Source: Manduca sexta (lineage: Eukaryota; Arthropoda; Insecta; Lepidoptera; Sphingidae). From it: DNA of 64,000 nt. Positions 1-9,612 of the stretch are shown one piece after another. The stretch is from contig NC_051116.1 of the NCBI RefSeq assembly GCF_014839805.1, positions 3,162,001 to 3,226,000 on the forward strand. The letters run 5' to 3'. Under the pieces are notes generated by a model. It had not been told where the DNA came from. It made no database searches and saw only the letters and a list, made by a program, of their open reading frames with translations. The first letter of the stretch is position 1. Every line of letters starts with the position of its first letter. Both the position numbers and the translations under genes were made by a program.

Positions 1-163
1 GCCAAGCAACGGTGTGCATTGTTGTGTTCCAGTTAGAAGGAAATTGTAGCGTAAATTCTTGCCATTATAAGGCTTGACATCATGTCTTAGTGTCGAGCGC
101 AGTGGAGTGTCACGCAGTATGTAATTCAAAGTTCTGTATGGTGTTGCTACTGTTTATGTGCGT
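1..163 (-). repeat. F4 repeat, cut by window edge
   Basis: Reverse-orientation, diverged copy of F4. Recognised by the core that links a ..GTTGTGTTCC.. block, a GAGCGCAGTGGA block and ..TACTGTTTATG.., in the same order as better copies at 15.9 and 44.1 kb. Its 3' end lies outside the window. Confidence 0.7.
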
Positions 164-772
164 ATCGATTAATATCAGGCGAGCGATATACTCCTCTCGT
201 GATTCAATTGCAATAAAAAAGAATAATAACATACTTTTTCTGTGAAAACGAAATAAAGTCATGGATAAAACGAAAGATTCAATTCATTCGTTCAATACAT
301 TCACTTCATTCATTCGTTCGCGCAAATGCAATATGTTCATAATCCGGCAGATAGAGGGACCAAAATATCTATACTTTATTTAATAGATTTGATTAGTTAC
401 AACTACTGTTTTGAGTGAGAGTCCCTACTATTTGCTTCGTCAATTTATTCAGCTATGCGTCGTTTAGTTGAATAAGTATAAATTACTGTTATAAGGGCCT
501 GTTTTATAGCTTCGGAGTAATTGCTTCAGATAAATGTATAAGTCGACTGAATACTAAAGCCAGTCTAATGTACGCTTCCAAATAAATTGTAATAAAATAA
601 ATACTATCTACATTGACTGTTTAATATGCTAACAAATAAAATTTATTTGAAACTTGAGAAACAGGGCCCAAACTTATTAAAGAATTGCAGGACATGTAAG
701 CCGCTCGCAGTGCTTTACTTATTCAGTTTTATTATATTCATGTATTATTCGTACAAGTTAATAAGAGTCACT
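164..772. other. AT-rich spacer, no gene seen
   Basis: Nothing convincing. There is a short degenerate ATTC/TTCG run near 275-325. A 64-codon forward frame at 626-820 is AT-rich with no family resemblance and runs into the next F4 copy. Confidence 0.6.
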
Positions 773-960
773 GTTTTTTTTATTTCTTTGAATGACGAGA
801 CGAGCTTGTCGTTTGCCTGAAAGTAAGTGACTGCCTATAAACAGTAGCAACACCATCCAACACCTTGAATTACAAAGTATTGTTTGATATTCCACTGCGC
901 TCGCCATCATGGGACATGAGATGGTAAGTCTTATTATGTCCAGTATTTACACTGGCTCCT
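773..960 (+). repeat. F4 repeat, 3'-truncated
   Basis: Forward F4 copy beginning at the TTTGAATGACGAGACGAGC start and running through the TCTTATTATGTCCAGTA block. It lacks the final GGCGGACTC..CCTACCACCAG end. Confidence 0.8.
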
Positions 961-1424
961 CATTAGGTTTCAATGTGGGCAGTAAAATTAATAGTTTTAT
1001 GTCGGTGTATACGTCAGAAGGGGCTAGGGTTTTATTGAAAAAAATATTTTGGAATTAATAAGTGAATACCCATGAAATGGGACGGAGCGACATGATCGGG
1101 AATTATGACCAAGCTTCTGAAATAAATATAAAAGAAAAGATAACATGTCAAGTCTTGTTATGTCAAGTACACTGGCTACATTTTACAGAGGCCAGTAGTA
1201 GTGGCGTTGAGTGACTCGTGTTGGTATCTACTGAAGCTAGTTGCGACAATTGGATCAGACGTGGCTGTTTCCTTGCACCGGCTTCCTTAACTAACCTTAG
1301 TTATTAAATTTGAGGATTTTATTTACAACTGAAAGCGATAAATAACTTATTGTTAGAAATCTTGTTAAAAATCGGAAGTGAAATATAAAGGAGTAAATAA
1401 CAATGTTTATTATTTTGACTGCCT
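961..1424. other. Spacer with a small F4 scrap
   Basis: Only a short F4-like fragment (about 1143-1182, AAGTCTTGTTATGTCAAGTA) is recognisable. No gene or RNA signal is seen in the rest. Confidence 0.5.
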
Positions 1425-1605
1425 CGGCGTGAGTATGACAACTGCGCTGATGTCCTGGGTTCCAATCCCAGGTCGGGCCAAAATAAATGTGACTCCCGTA
1501 CGATACCTTCGTGCCTCAGAAATCACGTAAAGCCGTTGGTCCTGCGCCTGATCTCTTTCCCGTCATTTCATATTGTCGTCTCATCGGACTATTAAAGGAA
1601 CAGAC
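1425..1605 (+). repeat. S3 SINE, internally deleted
   Basis: tRNA-like head with a B box of the form GGTTCCAATCC, followed by the S3 body (..CACGTAAAGCCGTTGGTCCTG..). It abuts an S1 copy in the same orientation. Confidence 0.75.
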
Positions 1606-1635
1606 CGCCAGCCATGTCACTAACATTTTTTTTAA

Positions 1636-1980
1636 ACCGGTGATACTGTAGTTGGGTGTGGAACGGTCTGCCGAGACAAATGTCCACAGGTTCAAAACCC
1701 GAGGGCACACACCTCTGCCTTTCCTTAATTCATGTGCGTATTCTTTGTAAATTATCGCTTGTTTTAACGGTGAAGGAAAACATCGTGAGGAAACCTGCAT
1801 ACCTGAGAATTTCTCCATAGGAATTTTAAGGGTATGTGAAGTCTACTAATCCGCACTAGGCCAGCGTGAACGACTAAGACATAATCCCTCTAAGTAGGAG
1901 AGAAGGCTCGTGTCCAGCAGTGTGACAGTATATAATACAGGGCTGATATTATTATACATTATAATCATATTATTATAATA
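1636..1980 (+). repeat. S1 SINE, near full length
   Basis: A-box region TGTAGTTGGGTGTGG, B box GGTTCAAAACC, then the S1 body with AACGGTGAAGGAAAACATCG and the AATACAGGGCTGATATTATTAT tail. Diverged from the copies at 4.1 and 15.3 kb, so probably old. No functional tRNA fold is implied. Confidence 0.85.
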
Positions 1981-1991
1981 ACCATAATGTA

Positions 1992-2083
1992 GACGCTGGA
2001 TGAGGAGAGCGGAGGACCGAGCAACGTGGCGCGCTCTAGGCGAGGCATATGTTCAGCAGTGGACATTTGTAGGCTGATGAGAT
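1992..2083 (+). mobile_element. R3: RTE-like LINE 3' end
   Basis: A short 3' fragment: GACGCTGGATGAGGAGAGCG then a region that in less damaged copies reads ..EAYVQQW.. and a GATGAGATGA tail. Trinucleotide-type tails and this C-terminus are typical of RTE-clade LINEs. Confidence 0.75.
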
Positions 2084-2090
2084 GAAAACC

Positions 2091-2411
2091 AGAATGTACA
2101 CAGCATTCACGACTTTAATGCTGGACAAATGACACCAATTTTATGCAAATCATAATATTTTCATTCATAAATAGACGCAATATTCATCCCTTAACTGAGG
2201 GTAAATAAAATAGCCCGAGGTTATTGTGTGAATGTAGTTCGAGTTAAATTATAACAGTTAGTGCGGAACACCACAGTGTACGCCGCAGTAAATATATATT
2301 GTATTTTTAAGTACTATTTTGTGAGTTTAACTGGATTTACATTTTGCAGAACTTTTTGAACGATTAATGACGGCCTTTTACGATGTAATCAGAACTGTGC
2401 AGTTTTAATAA
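2091..2411. other. AT-rich spacer, no gene seen
   Basis: No recognisable element or coding frame between the LINE tail and the Helitron start. Confidence 0.5.
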
Positions 2412-2477
2412 TCTATACTAATATTATAAAGCCGAAGAATTTGTTTGTGTGCGTTTTAGTATATTTATGAATAAACT
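2412..2477 (+). mobile_element. Helitron-like 5' end
   Basis: A|TCTATACTAATATTATAAAG start followed by a TTTGTTTGTGTGCG tract. Only the 5' terminus is present; the copy is cut by an F5 repeat. Confidence 0.7.
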
Positions 2478-2722
2478 GTTACTTTTTTATACAGACACCC
2501 TAAAGTGATCCCTCTGCACCTGATGGTAAGTGTAGTGGAGTCCATTAGAATGTCGACTGACGTGAGATTATCTCTCGACAGTCGACACAATTATGCCGAT
2601 CTGATTAAACCGGATATAAACAGACTGATCCCGGAACGCGACACACTTACGTGAGCCATTATAGTGGGTTTTAACATCTTGTGTATGGTCGCTATCCGGG
2701 CGGATATACAATATATCCAGCT
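2478..2722 (+). repeat. F5 repeat
   Basis: Forward F5: CACCTGATGGTAAGTGTAGTGG, then GTCGACTGACG, CAATTATGCCG, GGAACGCGACACACTTACGTG and CTATCCGGGCGGATAT. The terminal CCTACCACCAG is degraded. Confidence 0.85.
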
Positions 2723-3032
2723 AATAACCTTACTGCACTATCATGAACTGTGTTATCATGTGACACATTTAGCCCGCCAGTATCAACCATTGTCCGAATA
2801 TCCCGGAGTAGGAGACCGCACGATAAGTAGGTTCCCAGGACTGCCACTATGGGAAATATTAGTAGTATGGTATTTTTTTAAATGGTGTGAGATGTATTTG
2901 ATTCCTAAATATTGTTATTTCGGTTAACTGGGGTACAGAGATTAATTGAGACCTCAAGGCGGTCAAAATAAAGTTAAGATTGTTATTACTACCGGGTAGA
3001 GTAACTTGATTGCGATTCTGATGATTTCGTAT
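2723..3032. other. Spacer, no gene seen
   Basis: Open frames on both strands (2664-2927 forward, 2859-3182 reverse) run into flanking repeats and have no coding character. No other feature is recognised. Confidence 0.5.
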
Positions 3033-3385
3033 GGACATTGAAATAAAACTTTTAACTATAAAGGCTGCAGTTTTCGAAACGTCGGGATTTTTTTTTGTTA
3101 TTGCTTTGAATGACGAGACGAGCTTGCCGTTCGCCTGATGGTAAGCGATACGACCGCCCATAAACAGTAGAAACACCAACACCTTGAATTACAAACTATT
3201 GTTTGGTACTCAGACATGAGATGTTAAGTCTTATTATGTCCAGTAGTTACACTGGCTACACTGCTGCTTGGCGGCAGAAATAGACATTGCGGTGATACCT
3301 ACCCAGGCGGACTCGCACGTATGAGAGACCTACCACCAGTAAAAGCCGCGATTAAAACCATAAAATAGTTTTATTTAAATTTGAT
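3033..3385. mobile_element. Penelope-derived foldback holding an F4 copy
   Basis: Left part: ATTGAAATAAAACTTTTA..GGCTGCAGTTTTCGAAACGTCGG. Right part: CCGCGATTAAAACCATAAAATAGTTTTATTT, an inverted form of the same terminus. Both match the 3' end of the Penelope-like element at 58.7 kb. The F4 repeat at 3092-3345 interrupts it. Confidence 0.65.
3092..3345 (+). repeat. F4 repeat, near full length
   Basis: Complete forward F4: ATTGCTTTGAATGACGAGAC, CCTGATGGTAAGCGATACG, ..TGTCCAGTAGTTACACTGGC.., AGGCGGACTC and the ending CCTACCACCAG. Inserted into the Penelope-derived foldback. Confidence 0.85.
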
Positions 3386-3699
3386 TCAAATGGTTATTTT
3401 AGTTATTTTAGGTTGCTTAAAATAAATGGTGGTGGAAAACTAATTTCTAATTAAATAATATATTTGGACATTCTTAATCCATATTCAAGTAAAAAAACAT
3501 CCATCTCTGCAATTTACTCTTTATATTTAATTTTTAAAACATGCAATCTTACTGCAATTTATTAAATAAAGGATTGATGAAGGCACGTGTGCATTACACG
3601 TGAGAAATAAAATGTGCAGCGACTCGTATGCGAGCATTCTGTTCCGCGCTCGCTGCGAGTGTGGACTTGGTTTGATTTTTATAATTGTAGTTCTGGAGT
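3386..3699. other. AT-rich spacer, no gene seen
   Basis: Nothing recognised. A reverse open frame (3527-3799) overlaps the next LINE tail and is not believed. Confidence 0.5.
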
Positions 3700-3870
3700 G
3701 GAGGCTATGAACTGGCAAGCGTAGAATCGGACGTCCCACGAGATGTATCGATGAACTTATATAATTCACAGGAGGTCGATGGATGCGGGCCGCTTCCAAT
3801 AGGTCGATCTGGGAATCTTTGTAGGAAGCCCATGTTCAGCAGTGGACATCCTACGGCTGATAATTATAAT
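3700..3870 (+). mobile_element. R3: RTE-like LINE 3' end
   Basis: About 160 bp of degraded LINE 3' end: GGACGTCCCACGAGATG, GATGGATGCGGGCCGCTTCC, then TGTTCAGCAGTGGACATC and CGGCTGATAAT. Stops in every frame. Confidence 0.75.
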
Positions 3871-4072
3871 AAAATATTAAAACCGGTTACTCTCTTTGGA
3901 TTTAACGTAGTGTCATATTTTACCAGGTATTTGCTTGCGGCTGTGCTTGTCTGATAAGCCCTTCCTACTATAAAAAAACGCTCAAACATTCGACGACGGC
4001 AGCGCCATCTATTTAAAAAAAGATGAACAAATTTAATGATTTCGCATGGGAGGTTAATCAACAAGCTGGTCT

Positions 4073-4420
4073 GCCTAAATAATAATAATATAATAATATC
4101 AGCCCTGTATTATATACTTGCCCACTGCTGAGCACGGGCCTCCTCTACTACTGAGAGGGATTAGGCCTTAGTCCACCACGCTGGCCTAGTGCGGATTGGT
4201 AGACTTCACACACCTTCGAAATTCCCATAGAGAACTTCTCAGATATGCAGGTTTCCTCACGATGTTTTCCTTCACCGTTAAAGCGAACGATAATTCACAA
4301 AGAATACACACATGATTTTAGAAAAGTCAGAGGTGTGTGCCCTTGGGATTTGAACCTGCGGACATTCGTCTCGGCAGTCCGTTCCACACCGAACTAGGCT
4401 ATCGCCGCTTCCGCCTAAAT
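4073..4420 (-). mobile_element. S1 SINE with target-site duplication
   Basis: Full-length reverse S1 (4081-4412): ATT-rich tail and CAGCCCTGTATTATAT on the left, B box and the ACTAGGCTATCGCCGC head on the right. GCCTAAAT occurs at 4073-4080 and again at 4413-4420, an 8-bp duplication that supports LINE-assisted retroposition. Confidence 0.9.
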
Positions 4421-5168
4421 GCCAAATTTCAAATCTATTCAGTTGTTTTCCATTTATTTCTTACAAACGTAATTTGCAGAAACTATCGCATTTATAATAT
4501 TAGTAAGATTTGAAACTTTCTAATTATTGTTTTGTGTTCACATTTTTCGTAGTCATCCTTAAGCAAGTTTTCCCCAGTAAATGTGAGTCGAAGCTTGGCG
4601 CTCGCACTTAGCATACTCTATCGCGACGCTCGCGCCACACCCGCGCCACGCCCGCGCCACAGCCACACGTCTAATGCGACGCGACGCGCCGCGAGATTGC
4701 GTTACCGCGCTCCAACTTTTGATTGAATTTTAAAACGTCGACTATTTTTAAGAGGGAAGTATTTCATTTTACTAAGGCTTTGAAACTTCCGACTCTTTTA
4801 CATCTGCTTCGGGTAAACCTATATATTCGGATATTTTTACCACGATAGCGACCATAGAAAACATATATAATGGCCTTCGTGTGTCGCGAAACTGCCGTGG
4901 CCTATAAAAGATACCTCTTCACAAAGCTTCTTACAAGGGTTTCTCGCTAACCCGATATCTCAGCTGTTAATTCAAACACAATCAATGTTAGACAACCGCT
5001 AATAATACTGATTAATTATAATTGCTTTCGGCTAATCGACGACGCATGACATATCGGATTGATTACACATTAAACCATGTCGGTGCATATAAACGAGATC
5101 ATGCGAGGGAGCAATGCGGGCCATGAATTACTAATGCAGGTGGGACTGTTCTTTAATCTACACATAAT
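4421..5168. other. Spacer with a GC-rich, CpG-rich tract
   Basis: About 4585-4712 is rich in GCGCC/GCGAC words within AT-rich DNA. One forward frame stays open across it but is low in complexity (Ala, Arg, Pro, His). It could be a regulatory or untranslated region or just simple sequence. No TATA-plus-initiator pair was seen. Confidence 0.4.
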
Positions 5169-5420
5169 TACACACACACAACATCACGCATTTATCCCCG
5201 AAGGGGTATGCAGAGGCGCAACCAGGGCACCTACTTTTCGCCAAGTGCGTTCCGTCCCATGATGTGATAGGGGGCGAGCCTATCGCCATATCGGGCACAA
5301 ATTAAAGACTCCGGGTTGATACTGAGTAGAAAAACCCAAATATCACTTTGGATTCGACCCAGGATTCGGGCCCAGGACCTCAGAGCGCTGTTGTACCGCA
5401 CATACAGTACTCAGTCTTAC
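5169..5420 (-). repeat. S2 SINE
   Basis: Reverse S2: AC-repeat tail, ATTTATCCCCGAAGGGGTATG, CATGATGTGATAGGGGGCGA, GCCATATCGGGCACAAATT, then a damaged B box. One of the better conserved S2 bodies. Confidence 0.85.
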
Positions 5421-5507
5421 TTATGGAAATTTCGCAAGGCTATGCCTAGTTATGTCTTGACTAATCTGCTCGTACACTTTTAATCAGTGCTTAATTTTTT
5501 TTTAACG

Positions 5508-5670
5508 GGAAGATGCAGCGTTGGCAGGCCCCCCACGAGATGGACCGACGACCTGGTGAGGGTCGCCGGAGTCCGATGGATGAGGGCGGCACAGAACCGG
5601 TCCCTGTGGCGCTCAATAGGGGAGGTCTATGTCCAGCAGTGGATGATTCCCGGCTGAAATGATAACCTAT
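5508..5670 (+). mobile_element. R3: RTE-like LINE 3' end
   Basis: CGACGACCTGGTGAGGGTCG..GATGGATGAGGGCGGC..CTGTGGCGCTCAATAGG and GTCTATGTCCAGCAGTGG (EVYVQQW), ending near GGCTGAAATGATAA. A C-terminal remnant only. Confidence 0.8.
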
Positions 5671-5704
5671 TTAAAAATCATAGTACTCTGCCTTTATAAT
5701 AATA

Positions 5705-6002
5705 CTAGCGACCCGCCCCGGGTTCGCACGGGTGCGATGCTGATACTAAATACACTACAGAAAAACTGTGAACGTTGTATATAAAACATAGCGGCCCGCT
5801 CTGGCTTCGCACGGGTATAACATAACAAAATAACAGTATTTTTCCACTATTTAATGGATGTTATTATACATATAAACCTTCCTCTTGAATCACTATCTAT
5901 TAAAAAAAACCGCATCAAAATCCGTTGCATAGTTTTAAAGATTTAAGCATACAAAGGGACATAGGGAGAGAGAAAGCGACTTTGTTTTATACTATGTAGT
6001 GA
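5705..6002 (-). mobile_element. Short Helitron, complete termini
   Basis: On the reverse strand it starts TCACTACATAG and ends in a hairpin (ACCCG/CGGGT stem) followed by GTCGCTAG. The flanking bases are A (5704) and T (6003), the AT target without duplication expected of Helitrons. Length 298 bp, no coding capacity. Same family as 27463-27753 and 60789-61088. Confidence 0.85.
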
Positions 6003-6294
6003 TTTAACCTCAAAACACAAATTTACTCGATCAGCTGTGAGTCAAAACCCGCCATCTTGTAAGTAGGTTTAAACTAGGAACCGGTGATGTTTTCGACAGC
6101 TATTTAAGCAATTTTAATCACCTCTTAACGCTAAAACAAGTTTATAAGTAAAACTGACTGTTTTTTTGTATTATTGTAAGGTTTTTCATCAGTTTTTAGT
6201 GCCCTTCATATCGCAAAAACAGATGGAGAAAGCGTTACAGAAGCGAGGTTACGACCTTCAGTATTGAGTAATACGAGTAGGAAGAAGTAATATT

Positions 6295-6830
6295 CATAAT
6301 ATAATACCAGCCCTGTATTTCTTTTTAGTACAGGTCCCGCACTCAACACCGGGGGGACAAGTGAATGGTTGACTACGTACCTCTCGGCTTGACGACTGCA
6401 GGGCCCTGGAGAAAGGAGGAAAAGAAGAAAAAGGTGGGGGGGGGGGGGCGAAGGAGAAGGAAGACGAAACTATCAGGATGGGCGGAGTGAAGTGAGACAG
6501 GAAATGTTCACGATCCCTTATAGACCTCAATGTGTATTTGTGTATACACATTACACTATGTGCCTAGGGTCGCGGCGTAATGTCCCCCTATGCATGGGCA
6601 TGCATTTGGTGTGAGGACCAAGCGTACAAGAATTGCCTCAGCGGTTACCAGCCTCCTCTACTAAGAAGGTTTAGGTCTTAGCCCACCACGCTGCCCTGGT
6701 GCTGGTTAGCACTCTTAACGTACCTTCGAATTACTATGAAGGATTCTTAGCTATGAAGACTTCCTTACGATGTATTCCTTCATCATTGAATCAAGCGATT
6801 ATTTTAAAAAAATTAACACATAACCGCTCA
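6295..6830 (-). repeat. S1 SINE split by another repeat
   Basis: ATAATATAATACCAGCCCTG at 6295-6320 is the S1 tail; the body resumes near 6653 with CCTCCTCTACTAAGAAGG and continues to about 6830. The intervening 330 bp are unrelated, so the SINE was interrupted after insertion. Confidence 0.65.
6321..6652. repeat. Purine-rich insert with a G run
   Basis: Contains a GA-rich stretch with an uninterrupted run of about 13 G near 6437, then TGTATACACATTACACTATG and GGGTCGCGGCGTAATGTCC. Probably an unclassified short repeat inserted in S1; no coding frame is credible. Confidence 0.45.
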
Positions 6831-7074
6831 AGGGGATCCTTACCTCGCTTGCACAATGCGTTACCCAAATTCATCGCCAGGGCAAATACAGGTTAATTAA
6901 TTTATATTTATCTGTGTAATTGAAGTGAAAACCAGAGCAAAGTTAAACACATCAAAGTTTGGATTTGCCATGGGCTGAGTGATAAACATCGGGATATTTG
7001 ATAATATCGGAGGCAGTAGACGGGCGTTTTCGGATGTAGAATCGCTGCGTAGTTTTTAATAAAATAATATAATA
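6831..7074. other. Spacer, no gene seen
   Basis: No recognisable element. Confidence 0.4.
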
Positions 7075-7135
7075 AATAAATAAAATGATTTATTCATCAC
7101 GTAGCCGAACATAGTTGCACTTAGGATAAGTCAAG
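7075..7135 (-). repeat. LINE-type 3' end with AAAT tail
   Basis: The reverse strand reads AAGTGCAACTATGTTCGGCT then ACGTGATGAATAAATCATTT and an AAAT-rich tail. The same block recurs forward at 11495-11560, so this is a dispersed 3' end carrying a polyadenylation-like motif. Confidence 0.5.
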
Positions 7136-7542
7136 TTACATGAGAATATTTAATTATTAATTAATTAAATTAACCCAATATTGATTAGTTTAGCAGATCA
7201 CTCAAATAAACAATTTCACAGTAACTGTATTATCGATACATTGACAGCTCGTCGCCGCCATTTTGTTGACTGTCTGAACTCTAAAGCAGCAGTTGAGAGT
7301 ATATTTTTGGCGGCTTAAAACCCGCCCGTTTATAACACGAATAGCCGCGGGCTGATTATGTTAAACAGTTCGCATGTAAAATCAAAGCAAGCTATGAATG
7401 AATCTTAATTATTTGGACCAATATGTGGTCGATACAAATAGATTGCCGTATAATTACTAATATTAATGCGAAGAGTAATTCATACTAAGCTTTTACCCAA
7501 CTTAATCTTTTGTTTGATGATTTTTTATGTTTACGCGAATGT
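7136..7542. other. AT-rich spacer, no gene seen
   Basis: Unique-looking sequence, with a mildly GC-rich patch near 7245-7290. No frame or element is supported. Confidence 0.5.
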
Positions 7543-7690
7543 TAGAAATTGAAATAAAACTACTTACGGATTTTACCGACCAGTCGAGTCCTATCTGTAA
7601 CCACGAAGGCTACAGTATTCGAAACGTCTGGAGAAAATTATAATTTAAATAACCGCGAAAAAATCCGTAATTAGTTTTATTTTAGAGAAC
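7543..7690. mobile_element. Penelope-derived foldback
   Basis: ATTGAAATAAAACTACTTACGG at the left and CGAAACGTCTGGAGAAAATT..CCGTAATTAGTTTTATTTT at the right: two inverted copies of the Penelope 3' terminus with the middle deleted. Confidence 0.65.
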
Positions 7691-7721
7691 TCTTAGAAAT
7701 AACATACGCTTGTAATACAAT

Positions 7722-7905
7722 GACACACATCTCATGCATTTATCCTGGAGGAGGTAGGCAGGAGTGTAGCCAAGGCACCCACTTTTCGTCAAGTGTTCCA
7801 AGGTAACGTGATAGTGGGCGAGCCTATATCGAGTGTAAATTCTGGACTCCGGGTTGATACTGAGCAGAAATACCCAATATCTTTCTCCGATCCGGGATCT
7901 CTTTG
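7722..7905 (-). repeat. S2 SINE, head missing
   Basis: Reverse, diverged S2 body (CATGCATTTATCCTGGAGG, GATAGTGGGCGAGCCTAT, GACTCCGGGTTGATACTGAG) ending before the B box. Confidence 0.75.
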
Positions 7906-7975
7906 TATTTTTATTTATTTATACACTTTACATATAGAAAGGTGTATAGGCGGACTTAATGCCAAGGGCGATGAT
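7906..7975 (-). repeat. LINE-type 3' end (GGCATTAAGTCCGCC)
   Basis: The reverse strand reads GGCATTAAGTCCGCCTATAC then a TTTCTATATGTAAAGTGTAT tail. It matches 28968-29035, indicating a dispersed 3' end of a non-LTR element. Confidence 0.5.
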
Positions 7976-8106
7976 CTTTTCAATATCACAAACTAAACCT
8001 CACGTGGGCTAAATTGATTGTCATATTACAATGTCAATTTATTCCGACGTTTACGTCTACCGATATAAATGTCGAATGCGAATTAGATCTTTATTTTGTC
8101 GTGTTA

Positions 8107-8401
8107 TCTGTACTATTATTTAAAGGTTTGTTTGTTTGTTTGCACGCGCTAATCTCAGGAACTACAAATCGATTTTTAATTTCATTAATTAAAATAATGA
8201 GCTATTCAAAAATTGTTAATTTGTGGGAGTCGTCCAAAAACTTATTTCTGTTTGTGACCTTTTTTTTTCTTTTTTTTCATTCTAAAGTTTCATTTTTGAC
8301 TTGCCTTTAACAAGTTCAATTCTATAACAACTTAAAAAAAGTTTCCACATAGGAATGAGTTTTTTGACGATTCCCACAAATTTATAATTTTGGAATAGGT
8401 C
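8107..8401 (+). mobile_element. Helitron 5' end joined to a foldback
   Basis: A|TCTGTACTATTATTTAAAGG, TTTGTTTG repeats and CGCGCTAATCTCAGGAACTA are the Helitron 5' region. It runs into an inverted repeat: 8199-8258 pairs imperfectly with 8344-8401 around an 85-bp loop. No CTAG end is seen, so the 3' part is lost. Confidence 0.65.
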
Positions 8402-8689
8402 ATTTTTTTATTAAGACAGCGATGAGTTTCATGGCTTATTATAAAATTTGTTCGTCTCTGTTTATTGTATTAAACATTAATTATAAGAAGAAAGACTATT
8501 TTAATCGAATAAGTCGACTCGCACCTGTACAATATAATTAATAGAGGGGAGTAATGGATGGTTGACAATTACAGCACACACACGAACACAGGTGCGGCGC
8601 GCACCGATGCAAACATTGCGCTGTTTGCACGCCAATTATATCGAATAGATTAGCGGAAACAATATTAACTCGTGCCTGCAGGGCAACTG
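8402..8689. other. Spacer, no gene seen
   Basis: AT-rich. The reverse open frame starting in the minisatellite extends into it, without coding character. Confidence 0.4.
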
Positions 8690-9112
8690 AACCACGAGCT
8701 GATGGGAGTGTAGGAGAGCTCAGGAGCGAGTGTGAGACCACGTACAGGGAGCGTGGTGTGACGCGCGGGCCGGTGGAGCGACGACCTGACGGGAGTGTAT
8801 GAGAGCTCAGGAGCGAGTGTGAGACCACGTACAGGGAGCGTGGTGTGACGCGCGGGCCGGTGGAGCGACGAGCGGACGGGAGTGTATGAGAGCTCAGGAG
8901 CGAGTGTGAGACCACGTACAGCGAGCGTTGTGTGACGCGCGGGCCGGTGGAGCGACGAGCTGACGGGAGTGTATGAGAGCTCAGGAGCGAGTGTGAGACC
9001 ACGTACAGGGAGCGTGGTGTGACGCGCGGGCCGGTGGAGCGACGACCTGACGGGAGTGTATGAGAGCTCAGGAGCGAGTGTGAGACCATGTGCAGGTAGT
9101 GTATGAGAGCTC
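8690..9112. repeat. 87-bp minisatellite, about 4.8 units
   Basis: GGGAGTGTATGAGAGCTCAG recurs with starts at 8704, 8791, 8878, 8965 and 9052, exactly 87 bp apart. GC-rich, with near-identical units. Because 87 is a multiple of three, several reverse frames stay open (8538-9089 and 8665-9114); these are repeat artefacts. Confidence 0.95.
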
Positions 9113-9612
9113 AATAATTTCTTCTTGTTAAGTATATAAAATACGTAGGCTGAAATGGTACAAAGGGATAAAGTTAAATCTCTAATGAGTTTTCTTTCGA
9201 CTGGAACAGAATCCGTCCAAATATTAAAACGAGGCTTATTGACCGTAACAACATTTTTGGAACAATTTCTAAGAAGGCTTTACGAACATTGTACAAAGGA
9301 TAAAAGATAATAAGATGTTTTTACGAAATATTATATTATATTGTAAAAATATAATCAGCCAATCTGTTCCTTGAAGTAATAGAGAGGATTTGAGTAGGTA
9401 TTTGGAGATGTAACATTAACTAATGTATTTTATATTAATAAAAGGAATAGGGCTGATTTCCCTAAGATATGTCAATCATGGAGATTGGTGTAGGAAAGGG
9501 ATGTGATTTCTAATTTCTCTCTGACTATCCAATATCCATACAGGCAATACTTAGGTAAAATTTTAGGCAGACACAGACGCATAGTTTCTTTGGTTTTGTT
9601 CATTTGTCAGTT
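9113..9612. other. AT-rich spacer, no gene seen
   Basis: No recognisable element, gene or RNA. Confidence 0.5.

Noticed and set aside
8538..9114. Two long overlapping reverse frames (183 and 149 codons)
   Set aside because: They follow from the 87-bp tandem repeat, whose length is a multiple of three; the peptides are pure repeats.
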